Source: Aralia elata
Taxonomy: Eukaryota; Streptophyta; Magnoliopsida; Apiales; Araliaceae
Reading direction: 5' to 3'
Assembly (NCBI GenBank): GCA_034770075.1
Contig: CM068379.1
Coordinates: forward strand, 38,695,130 to 38,759,129
Length of the DNA stretch: 64,000 nucleotides
Under the pieces are notes generated by a model that was not told the origin of the DNA, did not search any database, and saw only the letters and a program-made list of their open reading frames with translations. A program made the position numbers and the translations under genes. This document shows, one piece after another, positions 10,379 to 19,983 of this stretch (within the stretch, counting starts at the first letter, position 1; every line of letters begins with the position of its first letter).

Positions 10379-11944
10379 ATGTCGTCCTCAGATGCCGTGG
10401 TACGTTTGGATTTCATTCCTTCTACAGGGTTGGTTGGCAGTCTCCTCCGCTGGTTGGACAGTTTATTGCCGGCCGACAGGGTCATCGCAGACGGTCTTCT
10501 GGGCCATTCTTGGTCCTTATTAACCTTTCAGGTGCCAGTGGGCTTTGTGGAGGGTATTCTGAGCTATTGGGCGCCTGCCCGTCAGGTGTTCAGGTTATGG
10601 ATGGTAGAGCTGACCCCCACCCTCGAGGAGTATGCTCACTTCACCGGCTTGCCTTTGGATAGACCTTGTGCCAGGGTCACGGCTGGTTCCATGCGCCGTC
10701 AGTTCTTGACCTTTACCGGTTTGCGGAGGGCTGTCTTGTTACCGGTGATCACATCAGACCATATGGTTCCCCTTCAGTTCTTGATTGACCGATTTGGTTC
10801 ACCTGACAGTTTTCGTCTTTTCTTCGGCGATTTTTCTGCATCTGAGGAGCGCTGGGGCGCTTCACGAGTAGACGTTCTGATGGCCTGTGTCGTCTCAGTT
10901 TTGTACTTGCCCGCAGGACCTGATCAGTTGGACATGCGAGTTGTCGCGGCTGTTCGAGCCCTTCAGGAGGACTACACCATTCTTCCCATGATATTGGCGG
11001 ATACCTATATGTCAGCTTCATACTGTCAATCCTTCCGAGGCAGGGTATTCAGAGGGAGTTCGACCCTATTGTATATGTGGTTCATGAGTCATCTTAGTCC
11101 CATCGGCCATTTCCGTCGCCAAGGGTTTTGCTTCAGCCATGACATAACCACGCAGTTTTCGTTTCGTCCCGTGAGCTGTACTGATGTGGCCTCCTGGACA
11201 TCATTTTTGTCTGTCATTGAGGATCCCTTTCATCTATTGGTCTATTCGGGCTATTGCTCCCTTATGAGCTTCTTGACTCATGTGCCCGACCTGGACTTCA
11301 TCCCCATTGCTGGCTTGAGGGGCGTGACGACTTATCATCCCCTGGCGGTTATGGGGCAGTTTGATCAGACACAGGATTTACACCCCTTCGCGGGTGCAGC
11401 CGCCTACCGATTCCTTATATCATCCCGTTCAGAGAGGGATCTACTGCGGGTATACGATCTTTGGTCTCGCAGGATCTTTGCCGAATACAATGAGAGCTGT
11501 CACATCCAGACATTTGCTTACGTGCAGTGGTTGCGCGGAGACTTGGATCCGTCTGGTTTGAGTCAAACTGGGGCCTTTGATGACTCTGGAGTGATTTTCC
11601 CAGAGGATACCACAGACCACCCCGTCTTAGCTGATTCTGCCCCAAGTTGGGCTACTGAGGATACCCGACTCCACCTGGCCCTGATTACTGCTGAGGCCGA
11701 GAGGGATGCCGCTCTTGTCGAGAGAGATGATGTCATTCGGGCTAGAGACACTGCCATTGCTGACAGAGAGGCCATTGTATTTCAGACCAGGGCAGTTGTA
11801 GATGCTCATTTTGGGACTGTCAGCCGAGCCACTGCTTTACTGGATCGCATTGATATGATGGGGCAGCAGATTGCAGGAGATGCTGATGCTTCAGATCTAT
11901 CCACCACCTTGACCATCCTGCTTCAGCTAGTTTCAGATTTGTAG
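10379..11944 (+). CDS. DUF7745-like coiled-coil protein, second antisense cargo gene
   Basis: A single 521-residue open frame on the same strand as the PMD gene, 218 bp after it. The core resembles plant DUF7745-type proteins found near retroelements: LTPTLEEYAHFTGLPL near residue 80, then a region with DVLMACVVSVLYLP and ILADTYMSASYC. Residues about 420-485 are rich in Ala/Glu/Arg/Asp and predict a coiled coil (AEAERDAALVERDDVIRARD). No signal peptide or clear membrane segment is visible. The ATG is preceded directly by TATTTTTCCACAG, a good splice acceptor, so it may be expressed by splicing from the same leader as the PMD gene. AATAAA lies 62 nt after the stop. The family name is from memory of motifs, and the function is unknown. 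Confidence 0.7.
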   Translation: MSSSDAVVRLDFIPSTGLVGSLLRWLDSLLPADRVIADGLLGHSWSLLTFQVPVGFVEGILSYWAPARQVFRLWMVELTPTLEEYAHFTGLPLDRPCARVTAGSMRRQFLTFTGLRRAVLLPVITSDHMVPLQFLIDRFGSPDSFRLFFGDFSASEERWGASRVDVLMACVVSVLYLPAGPDQLDMRVVAAVRALQEDYTILPMILADTYMSASYCQSFRGRVFRGSSTLLYMWFMSHLSPIGHFRRQGFCFSHDITTQFSFRPVSCTDVASWTSFLSVIEDPFHLLVYSGYCSLMSFLTHVPDLDFIPIAGLRGVTTYHPLAVMGQFDQTQDLHPFAGAAAYRFLISSRSERDLLRVYDLWSRRIFAEYNESCHIQTFAYVQWLRGDLDPSGLSQTGAFDDSGVIFPEDTTDHPVLADSAPSWATEDTRLHLALITAEAERDAALVERDDVIRARDTAIADREAIVFQTRAVVDAHFGTVSRATALLDRIDMMGQQIAGDADASDLSTTLTILLQLVSDL

Positions 11945-12005
11945 ATTATTTTATTTCCTGCATAGACTATGTTAGTTCCATCAGTTATCGAAAGAACAAT
12001 CTTGT

Positions 12006-12011
12006 AATAAA
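12006..12011 (+). terminator. Candidate poly(A) signal of the antisense unit
   Basis: AATAAA 62 nt downstream of the stop of the 521-residue gene, followed by T-rich sequence. It would end the antisense transcript before it runs into pol. Confidence 0.5.
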
Positions 12012-12229
12012 ATGACTTATACATATAGACATGCATTTAAATTTAGTCATTTTCCCCTTTTGTCGTATCATTGCCTTTCATTGGATCCCCATTTTATCCA
12101 GTTGACCATGATTTTGACATTTCGCCTTCTTTCTCTTCTCAAGTCTTGATGGAGATTTGACAGATATTGTCGCACACCTTTCGATTTCATCGGACTGAAT
12201 CTCAGATTTTGGATAACTGTTTAGTTGGA

Positions 12230-12430
12230 TCAGGGTTATGTCCCTTGGGACGAAGCTGGTTAGGCAGCTGGTTTTGGGAAGGTTTTGAGGGTGTAGGAAG
12301 GTTTTATCTGGCTATTGAAAATTGGTTTTGGTTAGGGAAATGATTATTTTTTAAGGGATCGGACCGCGCCGTGATGGCTGCCTACATACCCCCACAAGTT
12401 GGGAGATCAGGTCCTACGTAGTTCGCTCCT
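12230..12430 (-). other. Noncoding block downstream of Ogre pol
   Basis: On the minus strand, just after the pol stop, the sequence includes GAACTACGTAGGACCTGATC and GTATGTAGGCAGCCATCACG. I recognise similar 'TACGTAGGCAGC' blocks following pol in many plant Ogre/Tat copies. It has no open frame of note. Its role is unknown; it may belong to the element's RNA. Confidence 0.5.
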
Positions 12431-12455
12431 TCAAAGAAAAGGAAAAATTGATTAT

Positions 12456-15400
12456 TCAAGCGTAGAACCGCTTCACCGAGTCGGAGTTGAGAGGTTGTGG
12501 AAATACCTCCCCATCCATTTCTTGCAACATGAGGGCTCCTCCGGATAGCACTTTCTTAATCACAAATGGCCCTTCCCAGTTCAGGGCGAACTTCCCCTTG
12601 GCTTTGTCCTGACAAGGCATGACTCTTTTTAGCACCAAATCATTTTCCTTGAACTTCCGAGGTCTTATCCTTTTGTCGTATGATCAAGAGATCCTTCGTT
12701 GATATAACTGACCGTGTCAAACAGCAGCCACCCTTCTTTCATCAATTAGGGCCAATTGGTCGTATCGACTTTGCATCCAATCCTCCTCACTTATCTGAGC
12801 ATCGATCACTATTCTGAGGGACGCCATTTCAACCTCAACTGGCAGAACGGCCTCCATTCCATACACCAAAGCGTAAGGGGTCGCCCCTGTAGAAGTACGC
12901 GTTGATGTTCGGTATGCCAGCAGAGTGAGGGGTAGCAGTTCCGGCCATCCCCGATGATTAGCAGACATTTTTGTCATGATCTTCTTGATGTTCTTATTTG
13001 CAGCCTCCACTGCCCCATTCATCTTAGGACGGTAAATGACGGAATTGAGGTGCTTGATCTTGAACTGGTCACACAGTCCCTTCATGAGGGCGTTGTTTAA
13101 ATTCTTGGCATTGTCGGAGACCAAAACCTCAGGTTGCCCGTATCGACAGATGACATTATTCCTGATGAAACCGACGATGACCTCCTGAGTTACTTTGGGG
13201 AAAGAAGCTGCCTCTACCCATTTGGTGAAATAATCGATCATGACGAAAATGAATCGATGCCCGTTGCTTGCTTTGGGCTCTATTGGTCCGATTACATCCA
13301 TTCCCCACATTGAAAATGGCCACGGGGAGGTCATACAGTGCAGCTCATTGGGAGGCGTATGGATCACATTACCGTGCGCCTGGCATTGATAACACCGTTT
13401 GACATGATCATCGCAATCGGCTTTCAGCGTTAACCAATAATGCCCGGTCCTCAAGATCTTTTTGGCCAGCATCGGTCCACTCATATGTGGCCCACACACT
13501 CCACCATGTATTTCATTCATAATCTTTCGGGCCTGTGTCTCATCCACGCACTGCAACAGTCCCAAACCAGCATCCCTCTTGTAGAGTGAATCCCCGCTCA
13601 GATAAAATTTAATCGCCATCTTTTGAATTCTCATCCTCTCAGTTCGACTCACCTGGTCGGGAATGGACCTATCTCTCAGATATTCCCTTATGTCGTGATA
13701 CCAGGGCCGCTTCGGCAACACCACCTCATCTGATAACACTGCCACCTGCTCCTCATATGCCGGGGCATTCTGTACGGCGATCTCAATCTGTGGACTGTCC
13801 CTATTCTTGATTACGTGGATTAAGGAAGCCAGAGTTGCCAATGCATCAGCAAAATCATTCCGTCCCCGGGGAATATGGCGGAAAGCGATATCTTCGAACT
13901 CTGGCATCAGCTGGGTAACACAACGATGGTATGGAAGTAACCGCAGCTCTTTAGTGTTGTACACCCCGATCGCTTGTCTGATTACCAGTTCTGAATCCCC
14001 AAACACCGCTAGTCTCTTCACCCCCATGTCGCGGGCCAAGCGGAGTCCCAAGATACATCCCTCGTATTCAGCGGTGTTGTTCGAATTGCTGAAACGCAGC
14101 TTAGTGGCCACAGGGTATTGTTCTCCGGTGATAGAGACTATGACCGCTCCGGCTCCTGCCCCTTCGGCATTCATGGCACCATCAAAATACAGCTTCCAGA
14201 ACTGTCCCTCGTCATCACATTTCTCGCGTGATACCCAAAATATATCTTCGCCCGGAATAGGAGTTTCCAAGGGCTCCATCCCTCCTGACGGGGCTTCTGC
14301 CAACTGATCTGTAATTCCCTGCCCTTTCATGGCCTTCTGAGTCACGTACACCATGTCGAACTGCTGTAAGATTAACTGCCATCTTGACAATCGACAATTC
14401 AGCATGGGCCTTTCGAAAATATATTTCAGGGGATCCATTCTTGATATCAGGTACGTCATATGCCCATGGAGGTAGTGCTGTAATCTCCTTGCAGCCCAGG
14501 CTAGAGCACAACAAGTCTTCTCGATGGGAGTGTAATTCTGCTCACATTGGCTAAATCTTTTGCTGAGATAATAGATGGCCTGCTCTTTACCCGCCTCATT
14601 TTTCTGCCCCAGCATACATCCCATCGCGATGGCATTTACCGATATATACATAAACAGAGGGATCCCATCCTTCGGGGGTACCAGCACTGGTGCTTCAGTC
14701 AGTTGCTTTTTAATGGTCTGAAAAGCCTTCTGACATTGCTCATTCCATTCCTGGGAAGCCCCCCTTCTTAACAGTTTGAAAATGGGCTCACATGTAGTTG
14801 TCAAGTGGGATATAAAACGGCTGATGAAGTTTATCCTTCCGAGGAATCCTCTTATCTCCTTCTCTGTGTGAGGCACCGGCATATCCACAATGGCCTTAAT
14901 CTTTGCCGGATCCAACTCAATGCCCCGATCACTAACCAGGAATCCCAAGAGCTTACCCGACTGCACCCCGAAAGCACACTTGGCTGGATTGAGTTTCAAA
15001 TTATATTTTCTGAGCCGATCAAATAGCTTTTTGAGATGGGTTACATGATCAGATTCTACCATCGATTTCACAATAATGTCATCCACATAGACCTCTATCT
15101 CCTTATGCATCATATCATGGAACAGGGCCATCATGGCTCTCTGATAAGTAGCCCCCGCGTTTGTGAGGCCAAAAGCCAATCGCCTATAGCAGAAAGTGCC
15201 CCAGGGGGTGATGAATGCGGTCTTTTCCCGATCTTCTTCCGCCACCATTATCTGATGATATCCCGCGAAACAATCCACAAAAGAGTACATTTCGTACTGG
15301 GCTGTGTTATCTACCAGGATGTGTATGAAAGGCACCGGGAAGTTATCCTTGAGACTGGCCTTGTTTAGATCTCTGTAGTCTACACATACCCTCACCTTTC

Positions 15401-15930
15401 CTCCAGGCTTAGCCACTGGGACTACATTGGACAGCCATTCCGGGTAAGTGGACACCATAATGATTCTCGCCCTGAACTGCTTGATGATCTCTTCCTTTAC
15501 TTTTAAGCTCCACTCCGGTTTCAACTTTCTTAATTTTTGTTTGACAGGCCGAAAACCCTCCTTGATGGGTAATCGGTGTACCACAATGTCGGTGGACAAT
15601 CCGATCATATCCTCATGAGACCAGGCAAAGACATCCTCATATTGTTTTAGCAACTCAGTCATTTCGGCTTTTTGGTTGGGGGTAAGGTCCGTCCCTATCT
15701 TGAGTTCTTTTGGCTTGTCAGGGGTTCCAATATCAATGGTGACGGTTTGGTCCAAGTTGGGTTTGGGTTTATCCTCGACCCATCCTTTGATCTCGTCAGG
15801 CGCATCGTCGTAATCTGTCTCGTCTTGTTCAATGCCCATTAAATCGAAATCCAGCTCAATGTCAAAATCATAATCATCATTCAAATTTGAAAGACCATTT
15901 GTTAGGCAAGGATTACTCAAATTGGTACAC
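12456..15930 (-). pseudogene. pol: Ogre pol: RT, RNase H, archaeal-type RNase H, integrase (two stops near the end)
   Basis: Predicted second exon of the polyprotein; an unspliced frame could start at an ATG at 15974. In the residue numbering from that ATG: reverse transcriptase about 150-350 with YVDD at 296-299; a Ty3-type RNase H about 430-545 in which the first catalytic Asp is missing (YISV where DAS is usual); an archaeal-type RNase H 590-715 with D597, E637, D660 and D710; and integrase with a His/Cys finger (about 823-864) and the DDE set D893, D954, E990. The frame is cut by TGA at 12719-12717 and again at 12686-12684; after that it continues to 12456 with the typical Ogre C-terminus. 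The second TGA stands where relatives have Arg, so CGA to TGA is likely. Confidence 0.88.
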
Positions 15931-16099
15931 CTGACATGAAACAAAATACTTGTCATATATAAATCATTTTTCACGACGATCGCATTTTCAAAATAACACG
16001 AAGAAACGACATAATTATGCAGAAATAAAATAACAACAAAAATAAAACTTCTTCATTCCCCCATCCTCCGGGGCCTACCACCCTGACATCGGGTTTTAC
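15931..16099 (-). other. Predicted Ogre gag-pro/pol intron
   Basis: The donor G|GTAAAA at 16099 overlaps the TAA stop of gag-pro (16098-16096). The acceptor TTTCATGTCAG ends at 15931 after a T-rich tract. Removing these 169 nt joins gag-pro to pol in frame. Splicing between the protease and RT regions is established for Ogre elements. Confidence 0.7.
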
Positions 16100-19000
16100 C
16101 CTTGTTTGGATATTACTGGTTTCATGGTCCAGTTGTCGACGGTCAGGTCAGATGAAATGTGCTGGATAAAAGGGGGCTTTACATCGGACACTTCCCCGAT
16201 GATCACGGATACGTCGCCTGAGTCCTCCTTCCTATTCTCTCCAGGAATAATCAGCCCTGCCCAATCGATGCCAGACACAACTTGTTGGGCTCCCGGTGGT
16301 GCGATAGTATTCGTCCCCTCCCTACTGCTTGTTGATTGTCCGGGGATGTAGCACTTGGTTTCAAACTCCTTTGCGACCTCTTGCAGGAAACTTTCCCTCT
16401 GGGCCGACCCATCACGTGCGGGGGTTAATTCTTCATTCCCTGCCCCAATCACAGGCTCGCTGATCCCCTGTTCATTGTCGACTTTGGTCACTGGACTGCC
16501 AGCTAGTCGAATCGGAGCCGCACCCCGACGGTGTCTCCGTGCTACGCCCTCATGGTATCCCAACCCTGCTTTGCCTATCTGCTGTGGTAGGTGGATGGGC
16601 TCGGTGATTCCCTGACTGCTCCTTCCTAATCCCTGTCCAGGCTGGAAGTTCATTTTTATCATTTCCTTTGCCACAAAGGTAAGTTCGGGAGAGACCCTAG
16701 GTTTCACAGCTGGAGCTCCCAGGCATTTATAGTGGGGAGTGCTAATCTCCAGTGCTTGAAAGCTGGCAGGTGCCGCCGACTCATCCACATTGATCACTGG
16801 TAGGCCACTCCTGGGAGGAGAAGGGTCATCACATTCGGCCGAGATTGTTACCAGATTCCCATCGATGATTAGCTTGACTTGTTGGTGGAGCATGGAAGGA
16901 ACTGCCCCGGCCATGTGTATCCATGGCCTCCCCAATAACATGTTATAACTGGCTGCAATATCTAGGACCTGGAAAGATATATCAAAAGTACAGGGTCCTA
17001 TCTCCACCGGTAATTCAATCTCTCCAATTGTATCCCTCCGAGAACCATCGAAAGCTCGTACCACCACATGACTGGCTCGTAGGCGCTTGGGATTGATGTT
17101 CATCTTCTGTAAGGTACTGAGGGGACAGATATTCAATGCCGATCCCCCATCAATCAGCACCCCATTCATTATATAACCCGAGGAGATTACCGCAATATGT
17201 AGCGGTTTCCGGTGTCCCCTTCCCTCCTTGGGTATGTCCTCATCCGTAAAGGATATTACATCGTTCTCCAATAGGTGGCCCACCAGCTGGCCGAAACCCT
17301 CCTCACTAATTTCCTTGGGCACGTATGCCTCCTCCAGAACCTTCGTCAGGGTTTTGCAATGCTCACTGGATGACAACACCAAGTCCATGACTGATGTTAG
17401 GGTTGACTCCTCATTTAAAATCTGGATCCCCCTTGTTTCCGGTTGATCCATCCTTCGTAAGAATTCTATGGCCCTTTCCTCGAAAATCTCTTCATTTTTT
17501 CTCTTTTGGCTCTCGAGGACTCGCCCGGGAAGATATAAGGGGTTCCCCTTTGTCGTCACCGAAGCACAACTGGCCGTTTCCTCTGGCATTCCCCCATAAT
17601 TCCAGGGTACAGTCTTTAGACTACTGATAGGGATTTGTGGCCTTGCCGCAAGGATGATGGGCCTCGGAGCCGTCAACTTGACAGGTCCCTCCGCGCTATT
17701 CGTACTTACCCCTACCAACCTGATGGACGTTCCCCGTGCACTCCTATGGTCATGTATCACGTTGATCATTTCCTCAATTTTCTGCACATAGTTCAACCTT
17801 GGCGGCCCCCCAGCTTCACTCGCCTCTGTCGCATTGACCCCCCCTCCATCATGTCTTGGCAGGGGATTTGCCTTAACATTCGGGGAGTCTGGCTGTTCCA
17901 CCATAATTTCCCCACTGTCAATCAGGTTCTGGATTCGATGCTTCAACGTCCAACAGTCTTGTGTATCATGGCCAGGGGAACTGGAGTGGTATGCACACCG
18001 CTTGCTCGGGTCAAACCTTCTACCCTTTGGGTCACTCGGGGGTACCAAACCAACTATCTTCTTTTGGGCTACTAATACCGCTAATACCCGTTCAAGCGGC
18101 TCCCCGAGCGGGGTGAATACTCGATTTTGTGAGGCCTCATATCTTCTTCGCCCCTCTGCCCTTTGGTCTGTGAAGTTTGGCTGTCGGGATGGTCCTACCC
18201 TCTGCACTTGTACCGGAAGATGGCTTTCTGTTTTTCTGGATGACCCTTGCAGGATGAGGGAGACATCCTCCTCCTTCTTCTTTTGGACCCTCCGGGAAGT
18301 GCTGCCATAGTTTCCATTCTGTATTTGCTCGGCAGCAATTTCTAAAGCAGTGAAATCCCGGATTTTACCCGATTTCAACCCCATATCTACCATCTCTCCA
18401 TGTTTAAACATTTCAGCAAAGGGTCTTCCAATCCCCGAGATGACTCGTTCATAATACGGTGCCTCCTGAATGTCTACAAAAGTTATCACCATCTCCGATT
18501 CGCTCATCGGGGGGGTCACCTGTGCGGCCATGCCCCTCCATCGTTGTGCATATTCCCTGAAGGATTCCCTAGGTTGCTTCTTAACCTTTGTCATTTGGTA
18601 CCTGTCAGGGGCCATCTGGGCCTGAAAGCTGTATTGGGTTAAGAAGGTATGGGCCAATTCTTCCCAATTGTGGATTCGGGCGTTGTCAAGGCGGGCATAC
18701 CAAATTCTTGCCTCCCCCGTTAAGCTTTTCTGGAACAGCTGCATTCTCAACCCCTCGTCCTCGGCATAAGACCCGAGTTCTCCAATGTATATTTTCAAGT
18801 GTGTGTAGGGGTCCCCCTTCCCATTGTATTTTTCAAACTCGGGGATTTTAAATTTCTCCGGGTATCTGGCTCCGGGGAAGACACATAAATCTGAATAGTT
18901 AACCCTGCCGAGGGACCCTATGCCCTTCATAGATTGGATGGTTTCCTCCATTTGTCTCATTTTCTTCCGCAGGTCATCTGTATCTCCCTCTTCCGGGATA

Positions 19001-19221
19001 GTAATCACTGTTTTGTTTGGTACGGGAATGGCCTTTGGGACGACTGGCTCGCCCTTAGGTGGATCTTCCTTAGGTAGTTCCTGCCTGGGTATCAACTGCT
19101 CTCTTAGCATTATGGCCATTTCTAACATCTGCTTCTTAAAGTCATCAAATTCCTCCCTAGATATGGCACCGGAATTGTTAGATGGAACATCAGCCATTTC
19201 AGATATGGAGTTTTGGGCCAT
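16096..19221 (-). CDS. gag-pro: Ogre Gag-protease with G-patch
   Basis: 1041 residues, uninterrupted. Residues 1-100 include a short helical segment. The Ogre-type Gag core spans about 118-305 (PEKFKIPEFEKYNG, then the WYARL segment near 175). A Cys/His finger, CAYHSSSPGHDTQDC, is at 409-423. The aspartic protease spans about 674-790 with DGGS at 691-694 in place of the usual DTG/DSG, as in other Ogre copies. A G-patch (MNFQPGQGLGRSSQG) lies at about 853-889; this RNA-binding motif is characteristic of the lineage. The protein would form the virus-like particle and mature the polyprotein. The stop lies in a predicted splice donor, so both Gag-Pro and Gag-Pro-Pol could be made. The start is the first ATG after the leader. 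Confidence 0.9.
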   Translation of the reverse strand: MAQNSISEMADVPSNNSGAISREEFDDFKKQMLEMAIMLREQLIPRQELPKEDPPKGEPVVPKAIPVPNKTVITIPEEGDTDDLRKKMRQMEETIQSMKGIGSLGRVNYSDLCVFPGARYPEKFKIPEFEKYNGKGDPYTHLKIYIGELGSYAEDEGLRMQLFQKSLTGEARIWYARLDNARIHNWEELAHTFLTQYSFQAQMAPDRYQMTKVKKQPRESFREYAQRWRGMAAQVTPPMSESEMVITFVDIQEAPYYERVISGIGRPFAEMFKHGEMVDMGLKSGKIRDFTALEIAAEQIQNGNYGSTSRRVQKKKEEDVSLILQGSSRKTESHLPVQVQRVGPSRQPNFTDQRAEGRRRYEASQNRVFTPLGEPLERVLAVLVAQKKIVGLVPPSDPKGRRFDPSKRCAYHSSSPGHDTQDCWTLKHRIQNLIDSGEIMVEQPDSPNVKANPLPRHDGGGVNATEASEAGGPPRLNYVQKIEEMINVIHDHRSARGTSIRLVGVSTNSAEGPVKLTAPRPIILAARPQIPISSLKTVPWNYGGMPEETASCASVTTKGNPLYLPGRVLESQKRKNEEIFEERAIEFLRRMDQPETRGIQILNEESTLTSVMDLVLSSSEHCKTLTKVLEEAYVPKEISEEGFGQLVGHLLENDVISFTDEDIPKEGRGHRKPLHIAVISSGYIMNGVLIDGGSALNICPLSTLQKMNINPKRLRASHVVVRAFDGSRRDTIGEIELPVEIGPCTFDISFQVLDIAASYNMLLGRPWIHMAGAVPSMLHQQVKLIIDGNLVTISAECDDPSPPRSGLPVINVDESAAPASFQALEISTPHYKCLGAPAVKPRVSPELTFVAKEMIKMNFQPGQGLGRSSQGITEPIHLPQQIGKAGLGYHEGVARRHRRGAAPIRLAGSPVTKVDNEQGISEPVIGAGNEELTPARDGSAQRESFLQEVAKEFETKCYIPGQSTSSREGTNTIAPPGAQQVVSGIDWAGLIIPGENRKEDSGDVSVIIGEVSDVKPPFIQHISSDLTVDNWTMKPVISKQG

Positions 19222-19962
19222 TTTAGACTGCGAACGGGTTTGAGGAGCAATCCTACAGAAACCAAAGTTCGAAGTTTAGTCTTGGGGAGTAAAAAATGTG
19301 GATGCATGCTGAAGCTGTAATTTTTTGTGTTTTTGGGGTTTTTTAATCTTTCCCTGCAAAACAGAAAGTTAGTAGTCCTCTAATGCAATGACATATGCTA
19401 AACATGGCTTTATTAAGCTCCCAGCCGTTCCCTGCGAAAGATAGAGGTTAGTAATTTCTTCTTGATGAAAATGGAGGAATATATGAATGAGATCATGACA
19501 TTTACGCGTGCAATGTAAAAAGGCATGAAGAAACTTTTCCTGCGTAGGGTTAATCTGAGGCTGACCTATCCTATGGTTACTCTCACGGGCTTTTCGGCAT
19601 GAAGGTCCCCAACTCTTCGCAATCTACTCGTCTGAGCCCTTTCGATTGGAGCGGATTTGGGTGGTGCGTTTCCTGAGCCATCTCCGGGGAGCAGCCCCTT
19701 CGAGTCCAGTAATAAGCAACCGACAGGTTCGCCTCAGGAGGAGGTACTCTCTCAACATACATTCACATTCATCGTCCTCACCGTATGCACATGATTACTT
19801 TAAAGTAAAGCAATCCCATTCAATCATTCATTCATTGGACAAAACACACATTCACACAACAACAAGTAGAACAGGTCAAAATGTCGCACACACACATACA
19901 CATTCATAAATTTTAAAGGATAGGACAGCATCAAGATTTGAACGCGGCTTAAGCCCTCTAAT
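19222..19962 (-). other. Ogre 5' untranslated leader
   Basis: About 740 nt between the primer-binding site and gag. It holds a short CA-rich stretch (about 19887-19905) and no sense ORF. The extra ORF1 seen upstream of gag in some Ogre elements is absent here. Confidence 0.7.
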
Positions 19963-19981
19963 GTCCCCAGCAGAGTCGCCA
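19963..19981 (-). other. Ogre primer-binding site (tRNA-Arg type)
   Basis: Minus strand TGGCGACTCTGCTGGGGAC, two bases inside the 5' LTR. This sequence is the usual Ogre/Tat primer site, generally assigned to tRNA-Arg. Confidence 0.75.
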
Positions 19982-19983
19982 GC

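Noticed and set aside
10379..11944. An envelope-like gene.
   Set aside because: It is antisense to gag-pol and shows no signal peptide or transmembrane anchor. The DUF7745-like motifs fit better.
13807..15368. Plus-strand ORFs opposite Ogre pol.
   Set aside because: Shadow frames of a confident minus-strand coding region.
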